In this document: positions 1 to 9,333 of the stretch, one piece after another
Position numbering within the stretch: the stretch's first letter is position 1
Layout of the letters: every line of letters begins with the position of its first letter
Assembly (NCBI GenBank): GCA_000421085.1
Contig: ATWE01000007.1
Location: forward strand, 248,001-312,000
Reading direction: 5' to 3'
DNA: 64,000 nucleotides
Origin: Ensifer sp. USDA 6670
Lineage (GTDB): Bacteria; Pseudomonadota; Alphaproteobacteria; Rhizobiales; Rhizobiaceae
Notes under the pieces: model-generated
What the model was told of the DNA's origin: nothing
Database searches by the model: none
Seen by the model: only the letters and a program-made list of their open reading frames with translations
Translations under genes and position numbers: made by a program

Positions 1-491
1 CCGTAACGATGATTGGAGCCGCCGCCGAGGCGAACGGCGTATTTTTCGAGAGCGCGAAGGCCGGGGATGGTCTTGCGCGTGCAACAGACCTTGGCGCCCG
101 TATGGGCGATCTCGTCGGCGAATGTCGCCGTGTAGGTGGCAACCCCCGAGAGATGCATGAGAAAGTTGAGCGCCACCCGCTCGGCCGAAAGAAGCCCGCG
201 GGCACGGCCGGAAATTCGCGCAATCGTCGTAGCTGGCGCCACCCGGTCGCCGTCCGCAGCGAGCGCTTCGAAGCGGATCGACGGGTCGATCAGGCGGAAG
301 GCGGTTCGCGCCAGTTCCAGACCGGCAACCACGCCCGCTTCGCGCACACTCATATTCGCGACGGCCGTCCGGTCCGGCCCGATCGTCGAGAGGGTGGTGA
401 TGTCACCGGCCCGGCCGAGATCTTCCAAAAGGGCCGCTTTCACCTGCTCCTCGACCATGAGAGCGGGCAGTTCCGGGCGAAGGGCCATCAT
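1..491 (-). CDS. nadC: Nicotinate-nucleotide pyrophosphorylase (quinolinate phosphoribosyltransferase), 3' end outside the window
   Basis: Converts quinolinate and PRPP to nicotinate mononucleotide, the third step of de novo NAD synthesis. About 163 N-terminal residues are visible. They include the conserved stretches LLEDLGRAGDITT, SAERVALNFL, HLSGVATYT and CCTRKTIPGLRALEKYAV, which form the N-terminal barrel domain and the start of the quinolinate/PRPP site. Two adjacent ATGs (491 and 488) are possible starts. It follows nadB by 49 bp in the same direction, so it is the third gene of a nadABC operon. It is partial only because the window ends. Confidence 0.93.
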   Translation of the reverse strand, partial: MMALRPELPALMVEEQVKAALLEDLGRAGDITTLSTIGPDRTAVANMSVREAGVVAGLELARTAFRLIDPSIRFEALAADGDRVAPATTIARISGRARGLLSAERVALNFLMHLSGVATYTATFADEIAHTGAKVCCTRKTIPGLRALEKYAVRLGGGSNHRY

Positions 492-540
492 TATGTCGTT
501 CCTGCGATTGGAGTAGCTTCTAATTTTGCGTTTGCCGCCG

Positions 541-2139
541 TCATGCCGGCTCGCTCTCGGCCACTTCCGCGGCCAGACGCTCCGCCTGGGCAAGCGTCAG
601 GTAGGTCCGGCGCCGCCATTCCGGCCGCTCGTCAGGGCAATCGGCCCGAAAGTGACCGCCGCGGCTTTCCGTCCGCTGCAGCGCGGCAATCGCGATGAGC
701 TTGGCCGTGGTGGCGATATTGGCGAAGCGCAGGCGCTTGTTGGTCCGCTCGAGTTCCGCAATCCCCCGGATCGCGCGGGTCAGGCTTTCGCGCGTACGCA
801 CGACCCCGACGCAGTCGCTCATCAATTGCCGCAGCACCTTGAAAGGCGGGCTGTCCTCGACCGTCACGGGATCGTCGTTCTCGCCGGCATTGTCACCCCA
901 GGCAGTCAGCTTCGGGGCCGGCAAGCTGCCCTTGATATTTTCCGCGATACGGGCCGCGAAGACGACCGCCTCCAGCAGCGAATTCGAGGCAAGACGGTTC
1001 GCGCCGTGAACGCCGGTCGATGTCACTTCGCCCGCCGCCCAGAGGCCGTCGATGGAGGTCCGCCCCTCCCCGTCCGTCAGCACGCCGCCCATGTGGTAGT
1101 GCACGGCAGGCGTGACGGGGATCGGCTGCCTCACCGGATCGATGCCCGCTGCTATGCATGAGGCGTAGACCGTCGGGAACATCTCGGGGAAATGCTTGCC
1201 GACGGCCTTTGTGCAATCGAGGAAGGCGCCGCGTCCGGCCTGGACTTCCGCAAAGACGCCACGCGAGACGATATCGCGCGGCGCGAGCTCTCCATCGGGA
1301 TGGATGTCGAGCATGAAACGGCGGCCTTCCGAGTTGATCAGGGTGGCGCCATCGCCACGCAACGCCTCGGTCGCAAGAGGCGCCGGGTCCTTGCCGATAT
1401 CTATCGCGGTCGGATGAAACTGGACGAACTCGGGATCGGCAATGATGGCGCCCGCCCGAGCCGCCATGCCGACGCCCTGACCGCATGCCTCCCAGGGATT
1501 GGTGGTGACGGCATAGAGATGGCCGACGCCGCCCGAGCAAAGAACGACGGCCCGCGCCGGGAAGGAGACGCGGCTCTTCGACTGGCCGGCATCCGGCCGC
1601 GCGATCACGCCGGAAATGAACCGGCCCTCGCGCACCAGTTCCTCGACCACATAGCCCTCGATCACCCGGATCGACGGGGTATTGCGCACCGCGGCAATCA
1701 GCGCCTCCATGATCGACTTGCCGGCCATGTCGCCCTTGACGCGGACGATGCGCCGCTCGGAATGCGCGGCTTCCCGCGAAAGCAGGAGCTTTCCTTCCAG
1801 ATCGCGGTCGAAGGGCACCCCGAATTCGAGTAGATCGTGGATGCGGGCCGGGCCTTCTGCGACCATCATGCGCGTCATCTTCTCGTCGACGATACCGGCA
1901 CCGGCCGCGACCGTGTCGGCGACATGCTTCTCGAATGTATCGCCCTTGCTCATCGCCGCGGCGATCCCGCCTTGCGCCCAGGCCGAGGAGGCGCCGTAGC
2001 CGATCGGTGCGGCGGCAAGGATCGTGACGGGACGCGGCGCCAGTTTCAGCGCGCAGAAGAGCCCGGCAAGGCCGCCGCCGACGATGACGATGTCATCGAT
2101 CCCATTGAAGGACTGCGGGCGGAAATGGTCAGTCAGCAT
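541..2139 (-). CDS. nadB: L-aspartate oxidase
   Basis: FAD enzyme oxidising L-aspartate to iminoaspartate, which NadA condenses to quinolinate. The N-terminus has the dinucleotide-binding motif [15 protein letters not shown]. The flavin/succinate-dehydrogenase-like core carries [28 protein letters not shown] and [22 protein letters not shown]. The length (532 aa) is normal. An upstream in-frame start at 2184 exists, but the ATG at 2139 has GGAGGAG 10 nt in front and opens directly onto the FAD domain. The gap to nadA is 48 bp, so the two are very likely co-transcribed. Confidence 0.95.
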   Translation of the reverse strand: MLTDHFRPQSFNGIDDIVIVGGGLAGLFCALKLAPRPVTILAAAPIGYGASSAWAQGGIAAAMSKGDTFEKHVADTVAAGAGIVDEKMTRMMVAEGPARIHDLLEFGVPFDRDLEGKLLLSREAAHSERRIVRVKGDMAGKSIMEALIAAVRNTPSIRVIEGYVVEELVREGRFISGVIARPDAGQSKSRVSFPARAVVLCSGGVGHLYAVTTNPWEACGQGVGMAARAGAIIADPEFVQFHPTAIDIGKDPAPLATEALRGDGATLINSEGRRFMLDIHPDGELAPRDIVSRGVFAEVQAGRGAFLDCTKAVGKHFPEMFPTVYASCIAAGIDPVRQPIPVTPAVHYHMGGVLTDGEGRTSIDGLWAAGEVTSTGVHGANRLASNSLLEAVVFAARIAENIKGSLPAPKLTAWGDNAGENDDPVTVEDSPPFKVLRQLMSDCVGVVRTRESLTRAIRGIAELERTNKRLRFANIATTAKLIAIAALQRTESRGGHFRADCPDERPEWRRRTYLTLAQAERLAAEVAESEPA

Positions 2140-2187
2140 GGTTCGATAACTCCTCCACGGGCATGCTCGGGGTTGCCCCCGCATTGA

Positions 2188-3267
2188 TCACTGCTTGAGG
2201 TTCACCATGCGTTCGACCGCCAGCCGCGCGCGGTCGGCGATCGCCGGATCGACCAGAACCTCTTCCGTCATGTCGAGCAGGCTGTCGAGGATCTTCGGCA
2301 GCGTGATGCGCTTCATGTGCGGACACAGATTGCACGGCTTGACGAAATCGACGCCCTTGACTTCCGCCTGGATATTCGACGCCATGGAGCATTCCGTCAC
2401 CAGCAGCACCCGCTGCGGCCGCTTGTCCTTGACGTAATTGATCATGCCCGAGGTGGAACCGGAGAAATCGCAGACGGCGATGACATCGGGGTGGCATTCC
2501 GGATGGCCGACGATCTCGATGCCGGGATTGGCTTCCTTGTAAGCAAGGAGTTCGGCTGCCGTGAAGCGCTCGTGCACCTCGCAATGACCTTTCCAGGTCA
2601 GGATCTTCTTATTCGTCTGGCGCGCCACGTTCATCGCCAGATACTCATCCGGGATGCACAACACAGTGTCGGACTCGAGGCTTTCGACCACCGCCAGCAC
2701 GTTGGAGGAGGTGCAGCAGATGTCGGTCTCCGCCTTCACGTCGGCCGAAGTGTTGACGTAGGTGACGACCGGCACGCCCGGATAGCGTTCCCTTAGCAGC
2801 CGCACATCCGCTCCGGTGATCGACTCCGAAAGCGAGCAACCTGCTCTCGCATCCGGAATGAGCACCGTTTTTTCCGGATTGAGCAGCTTCGAGGTCTCGG
2901 CCATGAAGTGCACGCCGCACTGGACGATGATCTCCGCGTCGACCTTGGTGGCGTCGCGCGCAAGCTGGAGCGAATCGCCGACGATGTCCGCCACGCAGTG
3001 AAAGATGTCCGGCGTCTGATAATTGTGGGCCAGGATGACCGCGTTACGTTCCTTCTTCAGCCGGTTGATCGCATGAACGTAGGGCGCGTAGGCCGCCCAC
3101 TCGAACGCAGGAATGAAGTCCTTGACCCGTTCGTAGAGATGCTCGGTCTCGCGCGCGACAGCCGGGGTAAAGGCGAGATCCGGTTTTTCGATGACGCCGA
3201 AGCGGGCCGCAGCACTTACGAAGGCCGGAGCGGGCGCCGCTTCCTTGCGAAGGTCAAGAGTGGTCAT
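2188..3267 (-). CDS. nadA: Quinolinate synthase A
   Basis: Condenses iminoaspartate with dihydroxyacetone phosphate to quinolinate using a 4Fe-4S cluster. The product has 359 aa. Motifs include [49 protein letters not shown]-like segments and the cysteine region [12 protein letters not shown] near the C-terminus. The ATG at 3267 has AGGAGAG at the right distance and is preferred over the in-frame start at 3297. It is the first gene of the nadA-nadB-nadC operon, and a 29-bp palindrome lies just upstream. Confidence 0.96.
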   Translation of the reverse strand: MTTLDLRKEAAPAPAFVSAAARFGVIEKPDLAFTPAVARETEHLYERVKDFIPAFEWAAYAPYVHAINRLKKERNAVILAHNYQTPDIFHCVADIVGDSLQLARDATKVDAEIIVQCGVHFMAETSKLLNPEKTVLIPDARAGCSLSESITGADVRLLRERYPGVPVVTYVNTSADVKAETDICCTSSNVLAVVESLESDTVLCIPDEYLAMNVARQTNKKILTWKGHCEVHERFTAAELLAYKEANPGIEIVGHPECHPDVIAVCDFSGSTSGMINYVKDKRPQRVLLVTECSMASNIQAEVKGVDFVKPCNLCPHMKRITLPKILDSLLDMTEEVLVDPAIADRARLAVERMVNLKQ

Positions 3268-3300
3268 CGGGCTCTCCTCTCTCGCCGTTTCCGGCAATTT

Positions 3301-3329
3301 CTAATTATGCTCAATCTGAGCATAATTAG
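3301..3329. promoter_or_regulatory. 29-bp palindromic operator upstream of nadA
   Basis: Two perfect 13-bp arms, CTAATTATGCTCA and TGAGCATAATTAG, are separated by 3 bp and centred about 48 bp upstream of the nadA start. It is AT-rich in a GC-rich genome. Alphaproteobacterial nadABC operons are known to be controlled by a Nudix-related repressor (NadQ), so this is inferred to be its binding site. The regulator gene itself is not in the window. Confidence 0.75.
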
Positions 3330-3332
3330 GTC

Positions 3333-3354
3333 AAAACAAAAGCGGCTGAGCCGC
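3333..3354 (-). terminator. Rho-independent terminator after the MFS gene
   Basis: On the minus strand a GCGGC-TCA-GCCGC stem (3342-3354) is followed by TTTTGTTTTGA. It lies about 95 bp past the stop codon of the MFS gene and just before the nadA operator. Confidence 0.6.
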
Positions 3355-3448
3355 CCGAACTGATTTAGAAAGTTTTGTGACAGATTTCAAGCGCGCAGGA
3401 CGGAAACGATGCGCCGCATATCGCCGGCGCATCGCAACATTTTGTCGA

Positions 3449-4687
3449 TCAGGCCGTTGCCGGGCGGGCCACGGCACGCTCTTCGATCGGCCAGTGCACG
3501 ATGGCCGCGAACACTCCGAGAGCAACGCCCACCCACCAGACCGGATCGTAGGAGCCGAACTGGTCGTAGAGATAGCCACCCATCCATACGCCAAGGAATG
3601 AACCGATCTGGTGCGACAGGAAGACGATGCCGCCGAGCAGGCCGAGATGCCGCGTTCCGAACATGATCGCCACCAGTCCGTTGGTCGGCGGCACCGTAGA
3701 GAGCCACAGGAGGCCCATGACGACCGCGAAGACGATCACGGATGTCGGCGTTTGCGGCAGCAGCAGGAAGGCCGAGACGACGACTGAACGGGCCAGATAG
3801 ATCAGCGCCAGGAAATAGGGCTTCGAATAACGCTGGCCGATGATGCCGGCCGAGAACGAGCCGATGATGTTGAAGAAGCCGATCAACGCCAGCGCGATTA
3901 CCGCATAGCGGGCGTCGATTCCGATATCGCCGATATAGGCCGGAAAATGCGCGGTGATGAAAGCGACCTGATAGCCGCAGACGAAGAAACCCGAGACGAG
4001 CAGAAGATAGCTCTTGTGCCCGAGTGCTTCCTTGAGCGCTTCCCCGACTGTCTGCTTGAACAATGCCTCCGACTGGCGCCCGGAAGAGGCATTGCCGCGC
4101 AGCGGAATCGCAAAGAGCGGAACGAGCAGCATCAAGAGGCCGAGATAGACGAGACTGTCGGACCAGCCATAGGCGGAGATGAGGCCTTGGCTCAGCGGCG
4201 CGAAGAGGAACATGCCGGCCGAGCCGGCGGCGGTGCCTATCCCGAAAGCAAGCGAGCGCTGCTCGGGCGCGACGTTGCGGGCAAAGGCGGAAAGCACGAT
4301 GCCGAAGGAACCCGACGCAACGCCCAGACCGACCAGTACGCCGCCCCCAATATGCAGCCAAATCGGCGCATCCGCGAAGGCCATCAGGATCAGGCCCGCG
4401 GCGTAGACGAGGCCGGAGAGCGCGAGCACGCGCCAGGTGCCGAACTTGTCGGCGATCGCGCCGAAGAACGGTTGGCCGAGGCCCCAACAGAGATTTTGAA
4501 CCGCCATTGCCAGGCCGAAGGTCGTCCGGTCCCAGCCCTTCTCGGCAAGCATCGGCAGCTGGAAGAACCCCATGGCGGAGCGCGGACCGAAAGTCAGCAT
4601 CGCGATAATGGAGCCGGCGACGATGATGAGCCACGGCAGGCCGCTGCGCTCGACCGGGCGGCTGACTGCAGAAGAAACAGCGGACAT
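3449..4687 (-). CDS. Major facilitator superfamily transporter
   Basis: 412-aa inner-membrane protein with about twelve hydrophobic segments spread over its length. MFS-like loop features include FGPRSAMGFFQLPMLAEKGWDR near the N-terminus, FGAIADKFGTWRVLALSG in the loop 2-3 region and the late segment HQIGSFLGVWMGGYLYD. It resembles anion or organic-acid MFS permeases, but the substrate cannot be read from sequence. The ATG at 4687 has AGGAG upstream; an earlier in-frame start at 4747 would add 20 residues before the first hydrophilic stretch. It is a single-gene unit with its own terminator. Confidence 0.85.
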   Translation of the reverse strand: MSAVSSAVSRPVERSGLPWLIIVAGSIIAMLTFGPRSAMGFFQLPMLAEKGWDRTTFGLAMAVQNLCWGLGQPFFGAIADKFGTWRVLALSGLVYAAGLILMAFADAPIWLHIGGGVLVGLGVASGSFGIVLSAFARNVAPEQRSLAFGIGTAAGSAGMFLFAPLSQGLISAYGWSDSLVYLGLLMLLVPLFAIPLRGNASSGRQSEALFKQTVGEALKEALGHKSYLLLVSGFFVCGYQVAFITAHFPAYIGDIGIDARYAVIALALIGFFNIIGSFSAGIIGQRYSKPYFLALIYLARSVVVSAFLLLPQTPTSVIVFAVVMGLLWLSTVPPTNGLVAIMFGTRHLGLLGGIVFLSHQIGSFLGVWMGGYLYDQFGSYDPVWWVGVALGVFAAIVHWPIEERAVARPATA

Positions 4688-4814
4688 GGGCAAGCTCCTG
4701 ATGATGAGGGGCCATCCTATGGCGGTGCCCGCCTTGGGAGAAGCCAATTAAATTGACGATGCGATCACAGGAATTGATGCGCTCGCCGCAAGCCCAGGTT
4801 CCTGCGGATACGTC

Positions 4815-5666
4815 TCAGACGGCGGAGCGCACCTTCATCCGCCAACGCTCATCGCGACGGCGCACGACCTCGACCGCGTCGCCGAGCCTCAGAATACCCT
4901 CGCCTCTAGGCACGGCGTTCCAGCCGAAGAGCACGCCGGGGACGCGCCGGTCGCCAGACATGCGCTTTTCCGAAAGACCCTGGATCGGGTTGCCGCCGAC
5001 GCGCTCGCCGGTCGTCTGATCCTGCGTGGTCATGATGCACCGGGCACAGGGCTTGACGAGATCGAAGGCGATGCCGGCGATCTCGATGCTCTCCCAAAGA
5101 TCTTCAGCCCAAGGCTCATCGCAATCGATGAGGATATTGGTGCGGAAGCGCTCCATGCCGACCGGTTCCTGCCCCTTCTCGACCAGCGTGCGGTTGAGAT
5201 CGGCGAGCGAGCCCGTCGTCGTGACGAGAATCGGAAAGCCGTCGGCGAACGCGACCGGGGCTGCCGCTCCTGCCCATTCGGCGCCGACGAAGCGCTCGGC
5301 CTCATCGTCCATGTGGACGAGCTTGACCGGGCGGCCGAACCAGCCGGACAGCACGTCGTTTGCAGCACCTGCGGCGACCGCCGCATTGACGTCGCTCGAC
5401 CAGACCCGGACATCGAAGCGCTCATTCGGGTCGAAGCGAACGGAGAGCTCCTCGCCGTTCATCCTGAGGCGCACGCCGCCATCGACTTGTTCCGCCTCGA
5501 CCTGCGCCAGCGCCTGCAACTCGCGTTGGGTGATGAAATGCCCATCGGGTGCAACCAGCATGAAGCGCCGGTCGCCGGCCAGCCCCTCGAGTTTGACCGT
5601 CACGGCCGTCTGCGGCACCGCGCGACCGCTCTTCAGGGGATGGATGTTGAGGCCGGTCACGTGCAT
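4815..5666 (-). CDS. MOSC domain protein (YcbX/mARC-like)
   Basis: 283 aa. An N-terminal MOSC beta-barrel segment (LNIHPLKSGRAV, GLAGDRRFMLVAPDG) is followed by the C-terminal MOSC domain with FRTNILID and PCARCIMTTQDQTTGER. The Cys in PCARC is the expected molybdenum-cofactor sulfur ligand position. Members reduce N-hydroxylated compounds or handle Moco sulfur. Which substrate applies here is unknown. The start has GGAAG upstream. It is separated from the HD gene by 78 bp. Confidence 0.88.
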   Translation of the reverse strand: MHVTGLNIHPLKSGRAVPQTAVTVKLEGLAGDRRFMLVAPDGHFITQRELQALAQVEAEQVDGGVRLRMNGEELSVRFDPNERFDVRVWSSDVNAAVAAGAANDVLSGWFGRPVKLVHMDDEAERFVGAEWAGAAAPVAFADGFPILVTTTGSLADLNRTLVEKGQEPVGMERFRTNILIDCDEPWAEDLWESIEIAGIAFDLVKPCARCIMTTQDQTTGERVGGNPIQGLSEKRMSGDRRVPGVLFGWNAVPRGEGILRLGDAVEVVRRRDERWRMKVRSAV

Positions 5667-5744
5667 GGCGATCTTCCGAGTTCAGAAAATGATTCCGGCC
5701 GCTCCCATTCTGATTCACCAGTCGGCGCCAACCGATTGAAGCTT

Positions 5745-6401
5745 TTAGATTTCATCCAGCAGCATGGCAAGCACGCTGCGGAGCCGCGCCTGCCGTTCAA
5801 GGGCGAGCCGCCGCCCCGCAGCAGTCTGAAAACCGTCGGCGAGGCGAAAAAGCTTCGTCTCGAAATGGTCGATCGCAAAAGCCTTGTCGTCGAGCGTCCG
5901 GCTTTCCGCCAGCGGGTCGAGCGGATCGTAGAGGGCGCTGCCCATGCGCCCGGCGATGTAGAAGCAGCGCGCGGCGCCGACCATGCCGATGGCATCGAGG
6001 CGATCCGCGTCCTGGAGAATTTTGGCCTCGAGCGTTTCCGGCGCGAGATTGGCCGAAAAGCTGTGGGTCAGAATGGCGTGCGCGACGGATGGAATATCGG
6101 CCGCGCTCCAGCCGAGGCGATCGAGGATCGCCGACGCCTTTTCGGCCGCCAGCCGCGACGCTTCGGCCCGCAACGGCGAATTCTTTTCGACGGATACGCA
6201 GTCATGCAGCAGAACGGCAGCGGCGAGCCGGCGCGTGTCGCCGCCCTCCTCCGCCTGGATGCGAAGAGCGTTCTTCCAGACGCGGATGAGGTGCGACGCA
6301 TCGTGCGAGCCGTCATCGACGGCAAAGGCATGCGGAAGGAGTTCGCCGGCGAGTTCGGCGTGAGGAGCGAATGCGGCTGCCAGTCCGGAAAGCCGGGTCA
6401 T
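5745..6401 (-). CDS. HD-domain phosphohydrolase
   Basis: 218 aa. The metal-binding HD motif is complete: SHDASHLIRV (first His), LLHDCV (His-Asp) and DADRLDAIG (last Asp). This arrangement matches YedJ/YpgQ-type small HD hydrolases acting on phosphorylated nucleotides or related substrates; the substrate is not predictable. Its start codon overlaps the stop of the DUF2339 gene (ATGA), so translation is probably coupled. Confidence 0.85.
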   Translation of the reverse strand: MTRLSGLAAAFAPHAELAGELLPHAFAVDDGSHDASHLIRVWKNALRIQAEEGGDTRRLAAAVLLHDCVSVEKNSPLRAEASRLAAEKASAILDRLGWSAADIPSVAHAILTHSFSANLAPETLEAKILQDADRLDAIGMVGAARCFYIAGRMGSALYDPLDPLAESRTLDDKAFAIDHFETKLFRLADGFQTAAGRRLALERQARLRSVLAMLLDEI

Positions 6402-9169
6402 GCGCGGCGAGCCCTGTTGCCAGCGCTGCCCGACAAGATCTTCTGGTAAAAGAGCCCGATGCCGATCAGCACGGCCCCGAGGCCGATGAAGGACAGAGCC
6501 CGCAGGAAGCCTTCAAGATTGGACATATCGATCAGGAAGACCTTGAGCACCGCGACGAAGACGAGAACGGCTGAAGCAATCCGGATGCTCTTTGCGTCGA
6601 GACGCGAGCCGGCCACGAGCAGCACCACGCCGAGTACGAGCCACACGACCGAATAGGTGTAGGTCTCACCCTGCACGAACCCCTTCCAATCGGCGACGTT
6701 CTGGCCCTGCCAGAAACGGCGAACGCTTAAGGTTGCCCAGGCGAAGGCGAGAATAGCGCCGCTGACGGCGAGCGCCACGACATAGGGCAGCGGCCGTCTG
6801 CCGCGCGCATACCAGGCAAGCCCGAAATAGCCGATGGCGGGCAGCAGATAGCCGATGAGGAGCAGATCGAAGACTGGTACGCTTCCAAGCAGTTCTCCGC
6901 TGAAATAGGGGTTGAGTCCGACAAGGTGCGCCCCAAGAACCGAGAGCATGGACAAAACGCCGAGCGCCATGCCTCCGTAACGGAACACCGGGCTCGGCGA
7001 TCTTCCGTCGAGCGTCATGAATATTCCCGAAGCCCCGATGGCGAGAAGCGTGTAGATCGCCTGTTCGCCAAGTGTCGGGACGGAGCTGTCGAGCACGCCG
7101 CGGTTCATTGCATGACGTACGAGGATTGCAAGGGTCAACAGGACGAAGAGGCTTGCAAGCGCCTGCAGCAGGTTGCGCACACGCAGGTCCGGCCAAGCCC
7201 GCAGAAGATAGGCCGAGGCGACGAGCAACAGGGCCGGGACGCCGTAACCCGGAAGCAGTGCGTTGAACACCGGCGTCGTTCCGAGATTGCCCGGCCCGAC
7301 GATCGTCGGCTCCCAGGCAATTCGCGCGAGAATGACGACCGCGCCTGTCACCGTCACCCAGGGGAGAACCGGCCATGAACGCAGGCGTGTCCCAAAGCTG
7401 TATCCGGCCCCGAGCAGCGCGATCGCCAGGGTGGTCACCAGGCCGTCGGTCCAGGCGTGAAGCCCGATGACGAAGAGGCCGAATGAGCCGAGTGCCAGCA
7501 GCCCCCCGTCGACATCCGCATCCCCTGCCCCGGCGCTCCGGCGATAGAGCCATTCCACAAGGCCGAGAAGGAAGAGACCGCCGGCAAAGGCGGCAAGCCC
7601 GTGCGGCAGGTCGAAGGCGAAACTGCCTGTCATCACGAACGACATGGCCAGAAGCGCATTCGGCACCACGGCTGCGATGCCGGCCCAAAGGGCCGCGAAT
7701 TGCCGATCCCCCGCCGGCCGCCGGGCAAGCACAAGGCCCCCGAGGAGGATGAACAGCGCCGACAGCGTCATGGCGGTCAGCATGGCAGTGCGGCCGGGGA
7801 CGACGATCTGGGGCGGCGAACCGGCGAATGAGGGATCGAGATAGGCAAGAACACCACTGAGAGCGGTCAGGCTCCAGGTGCCGGCGATGGCGCCGAAGGC
7901 GGCAAGCAGTGCCGCATAGATCGCCGCCGGCCGCAAGGAGCCTGCCGCCGCCAGGGCGACGACGATCACGGCGAATTCGCTGACCGGGAAACGCGCGGCA
8001 TCGACCGCCGGGCTGATGAACAAAAGGGCGAGAACGGTCGCGGCGATCGCCGCCGATATGCTTATCGCAAGATGAGGCGGCGTGAAGAGCCTCTCCCACG
8101 CACCCGGCTCACTGGCAGCACCGATTTGCGTTACCCCGCTCGGCTCCGCGGTCCGCTCCGCCCGGCCGGGCCAGATCAGCGCGACACCTGCGATCATCAA
8201 GAGCAGCGCGAAGGTGACCGGAGGCGCTTCGAAAGGCGTGGCGAGCGCGACATAGGCAAGCCCCCAGAGCCCCAGGCCCGCATTGGCAAGCGTCGGCACC
8301 ACGCTCCAGTGCCGCAGGCGCGACGCGGCGAGCGTCGCGAGCCAGGCGACCGCGAGGAAGCCGAACAGCACCCAGGGACGCGGTTCCCCGCTTGAGACGA
8401 AGAGCGGTGTCAGGAGCGACGCCAGAAGGCCGAGACCGGCGAGCGCCTGCCCGTGCAGCAGTGAGAGCCCTACGGTCGCAAGCGAAACCAGCGCCAGCAG
8501 GACGAAGGCGGCGCCGGTGCCGATGAAATCGTAAATGCCATGGGCCGCATAGACGACGCCGAACAGCGTGACGGCACCGGCGGCGGTCAGCACACCGGGG
8601 ATCATCGCATTGCGGAACCGGTCGGCGATGCCAGGCAGGGCGCGCCGCCGGATCACCTCTCCGGCCACCCCAAGCACAACCCCGAAAGCGGCGGCAAGCG
8701 TCAGGCGGACCGCCGGGCTCAAGAGCCCGGCTTCGATCGAATACTGCACGAGAAAATAGCCACCGAGCGCCAGTGCCAGCCCGCCGACCCAAACCGGCCA
8801 CCGGCCGCCGATCCGGCTCTCGAGGCTTTCGGCCGGCGCTGCCGCAGCCGAGGGTATCGCCGGTGTCGCGGCCGCCTCATCGAGGCTTTCGGCAGCACCC
8901 CTGCTTTCGTCAGCAACGGTGTGAGCGTCCGGCCGCTCCCGCGCCCATGGACCGTCGGCAATCGCTTCGGGCTCGGCAGCCTTCGCAACATCAGCCTCCG
9001 TCCTCGCGGCTTCGACATCCGGAGAGCGCTCCGTCCACTCTCTCCCGAGCCGTGCAATTTCCGCCTTCAGGCTCTCGATCTCGCCATCGAGCCGCTCGGC
9101 CGTCCTGCGGCCACCGAGAAATGCGGCAAGCGCTATCACGAAGGCTAGAAGAGCTATGGCCTCGAGCAT
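6398..9169 (-). CDS. DUF2339 family large polytopic membrane protein
   Basis: About 923 aa. A single N-terminal hydrophobic helix is followed by a short predicted coiled coil (RLDGEIESLKAEIARL), then a low-complexity Ala/Glu-rich linker to about residue 130. More than twenty hydrophobic segments follow, starting GRWPVWVGGLALALGGYFLV, the hallmark of DUF2339. The function of the family is unknown. The ATG at 9169 has GGGGGA close upstream; alternatives at 9184 and 9211 add 5-14 residues. It is translationally coupled to the downstream HD gene. Confidence 0.85.
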   Translation of the reverse strand: MLEAIALLAFVIALAAFLGGRRTAERLDGEIESLKAEIARLGREWTERSPDVEAARTEADVAKAAEPEAIADGPWARERPDAHTVADESRGAAESLDEAAATPAIPSAAAAPAESLESRIGGRWPVWVGGLALALGGYFLVQYSIEAGLLSPAVRLTLAAAFGVVLGVAGEVIRRRALPGIADRFRNAMIPGVLTAAGAVTLFGVVYAAHGIYDFIGTGAAFVLLALVSLATVGLSLLHGQALAGLGLLASLLTPLFVSSGEPRPWVLFGFLAVAWLATLAASRLRHWSVVPTLANAGLGLWGLAYVALATPFEAPPVTFALLLMIAGVALIWPGRAERTAEPSGVTQIGAASEPGAWERLFTPPHLAISISAAIAATVLALLFISPAVDAARFPVSEFAVIVVALAAAGSLRPAAIYAALLAAFGAIAGTWSLTALSGVLAYLDPSFAGSPPQIVVPGRTAMLTAMTLSALFILLGGLVLARRPAGDRQFAALWAGIAAVVPNALLAMSFVMTGSFAFDLPHGLAAFAGGLFLLGLVEWLYRRSAGAGDADVDGGLLALGSFGLFVIGLHAWTDGLVTTLAIALLGAGYSFGTRLRSWPVLPWVTVTGAVVILARIAWEPTIVGPGNLGTTPVFNALLPGYGVPALLLVASAYLLRAWPDLRVRNLLQALASLFVLLTLAILVRHAMNRGVLDSSVPTLGEQAIYTLLAIGASGIFMTLDGRSPSPVFRYGGMALGVLSMLSVLGAHLVGLNPYFSGELLGSVPVFDLLLIGYLLPAIGYFGLAWYARGRRPLPYVVALAVSGAILAFAWATLSVRRFWQGQNVADWKGFVQGETYTYSVVWLVLGVVLLVAGSRLDAKSIRIASAVLVFVAVLKVFLIDMSNLEGFLRALSFIGLGAVLIGIGLFYQKILSGSAGNRARRA

Positions 9170-9333
9170 CAGTTCCCCCGGCATCACTACGATCAGGATC
9201 GATTCGGACAACGTTAGCGCGAAACGGGCGCCGAACCTATCCTGCGGCAGCTATCCGCGGATTTATGCCGACAAGCGCCGTCCCCCTTGGGGACTTCCCG
9301 ACATGGCGGGATGATAGCTCATTGCAATGCGCA

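Noticed and set aside
5313-6449. 378-codon plus-strand frame across the MOSC and HD genes
   Set aside because: Spans two real minus-strand genes and their gap; no start signal or domain.
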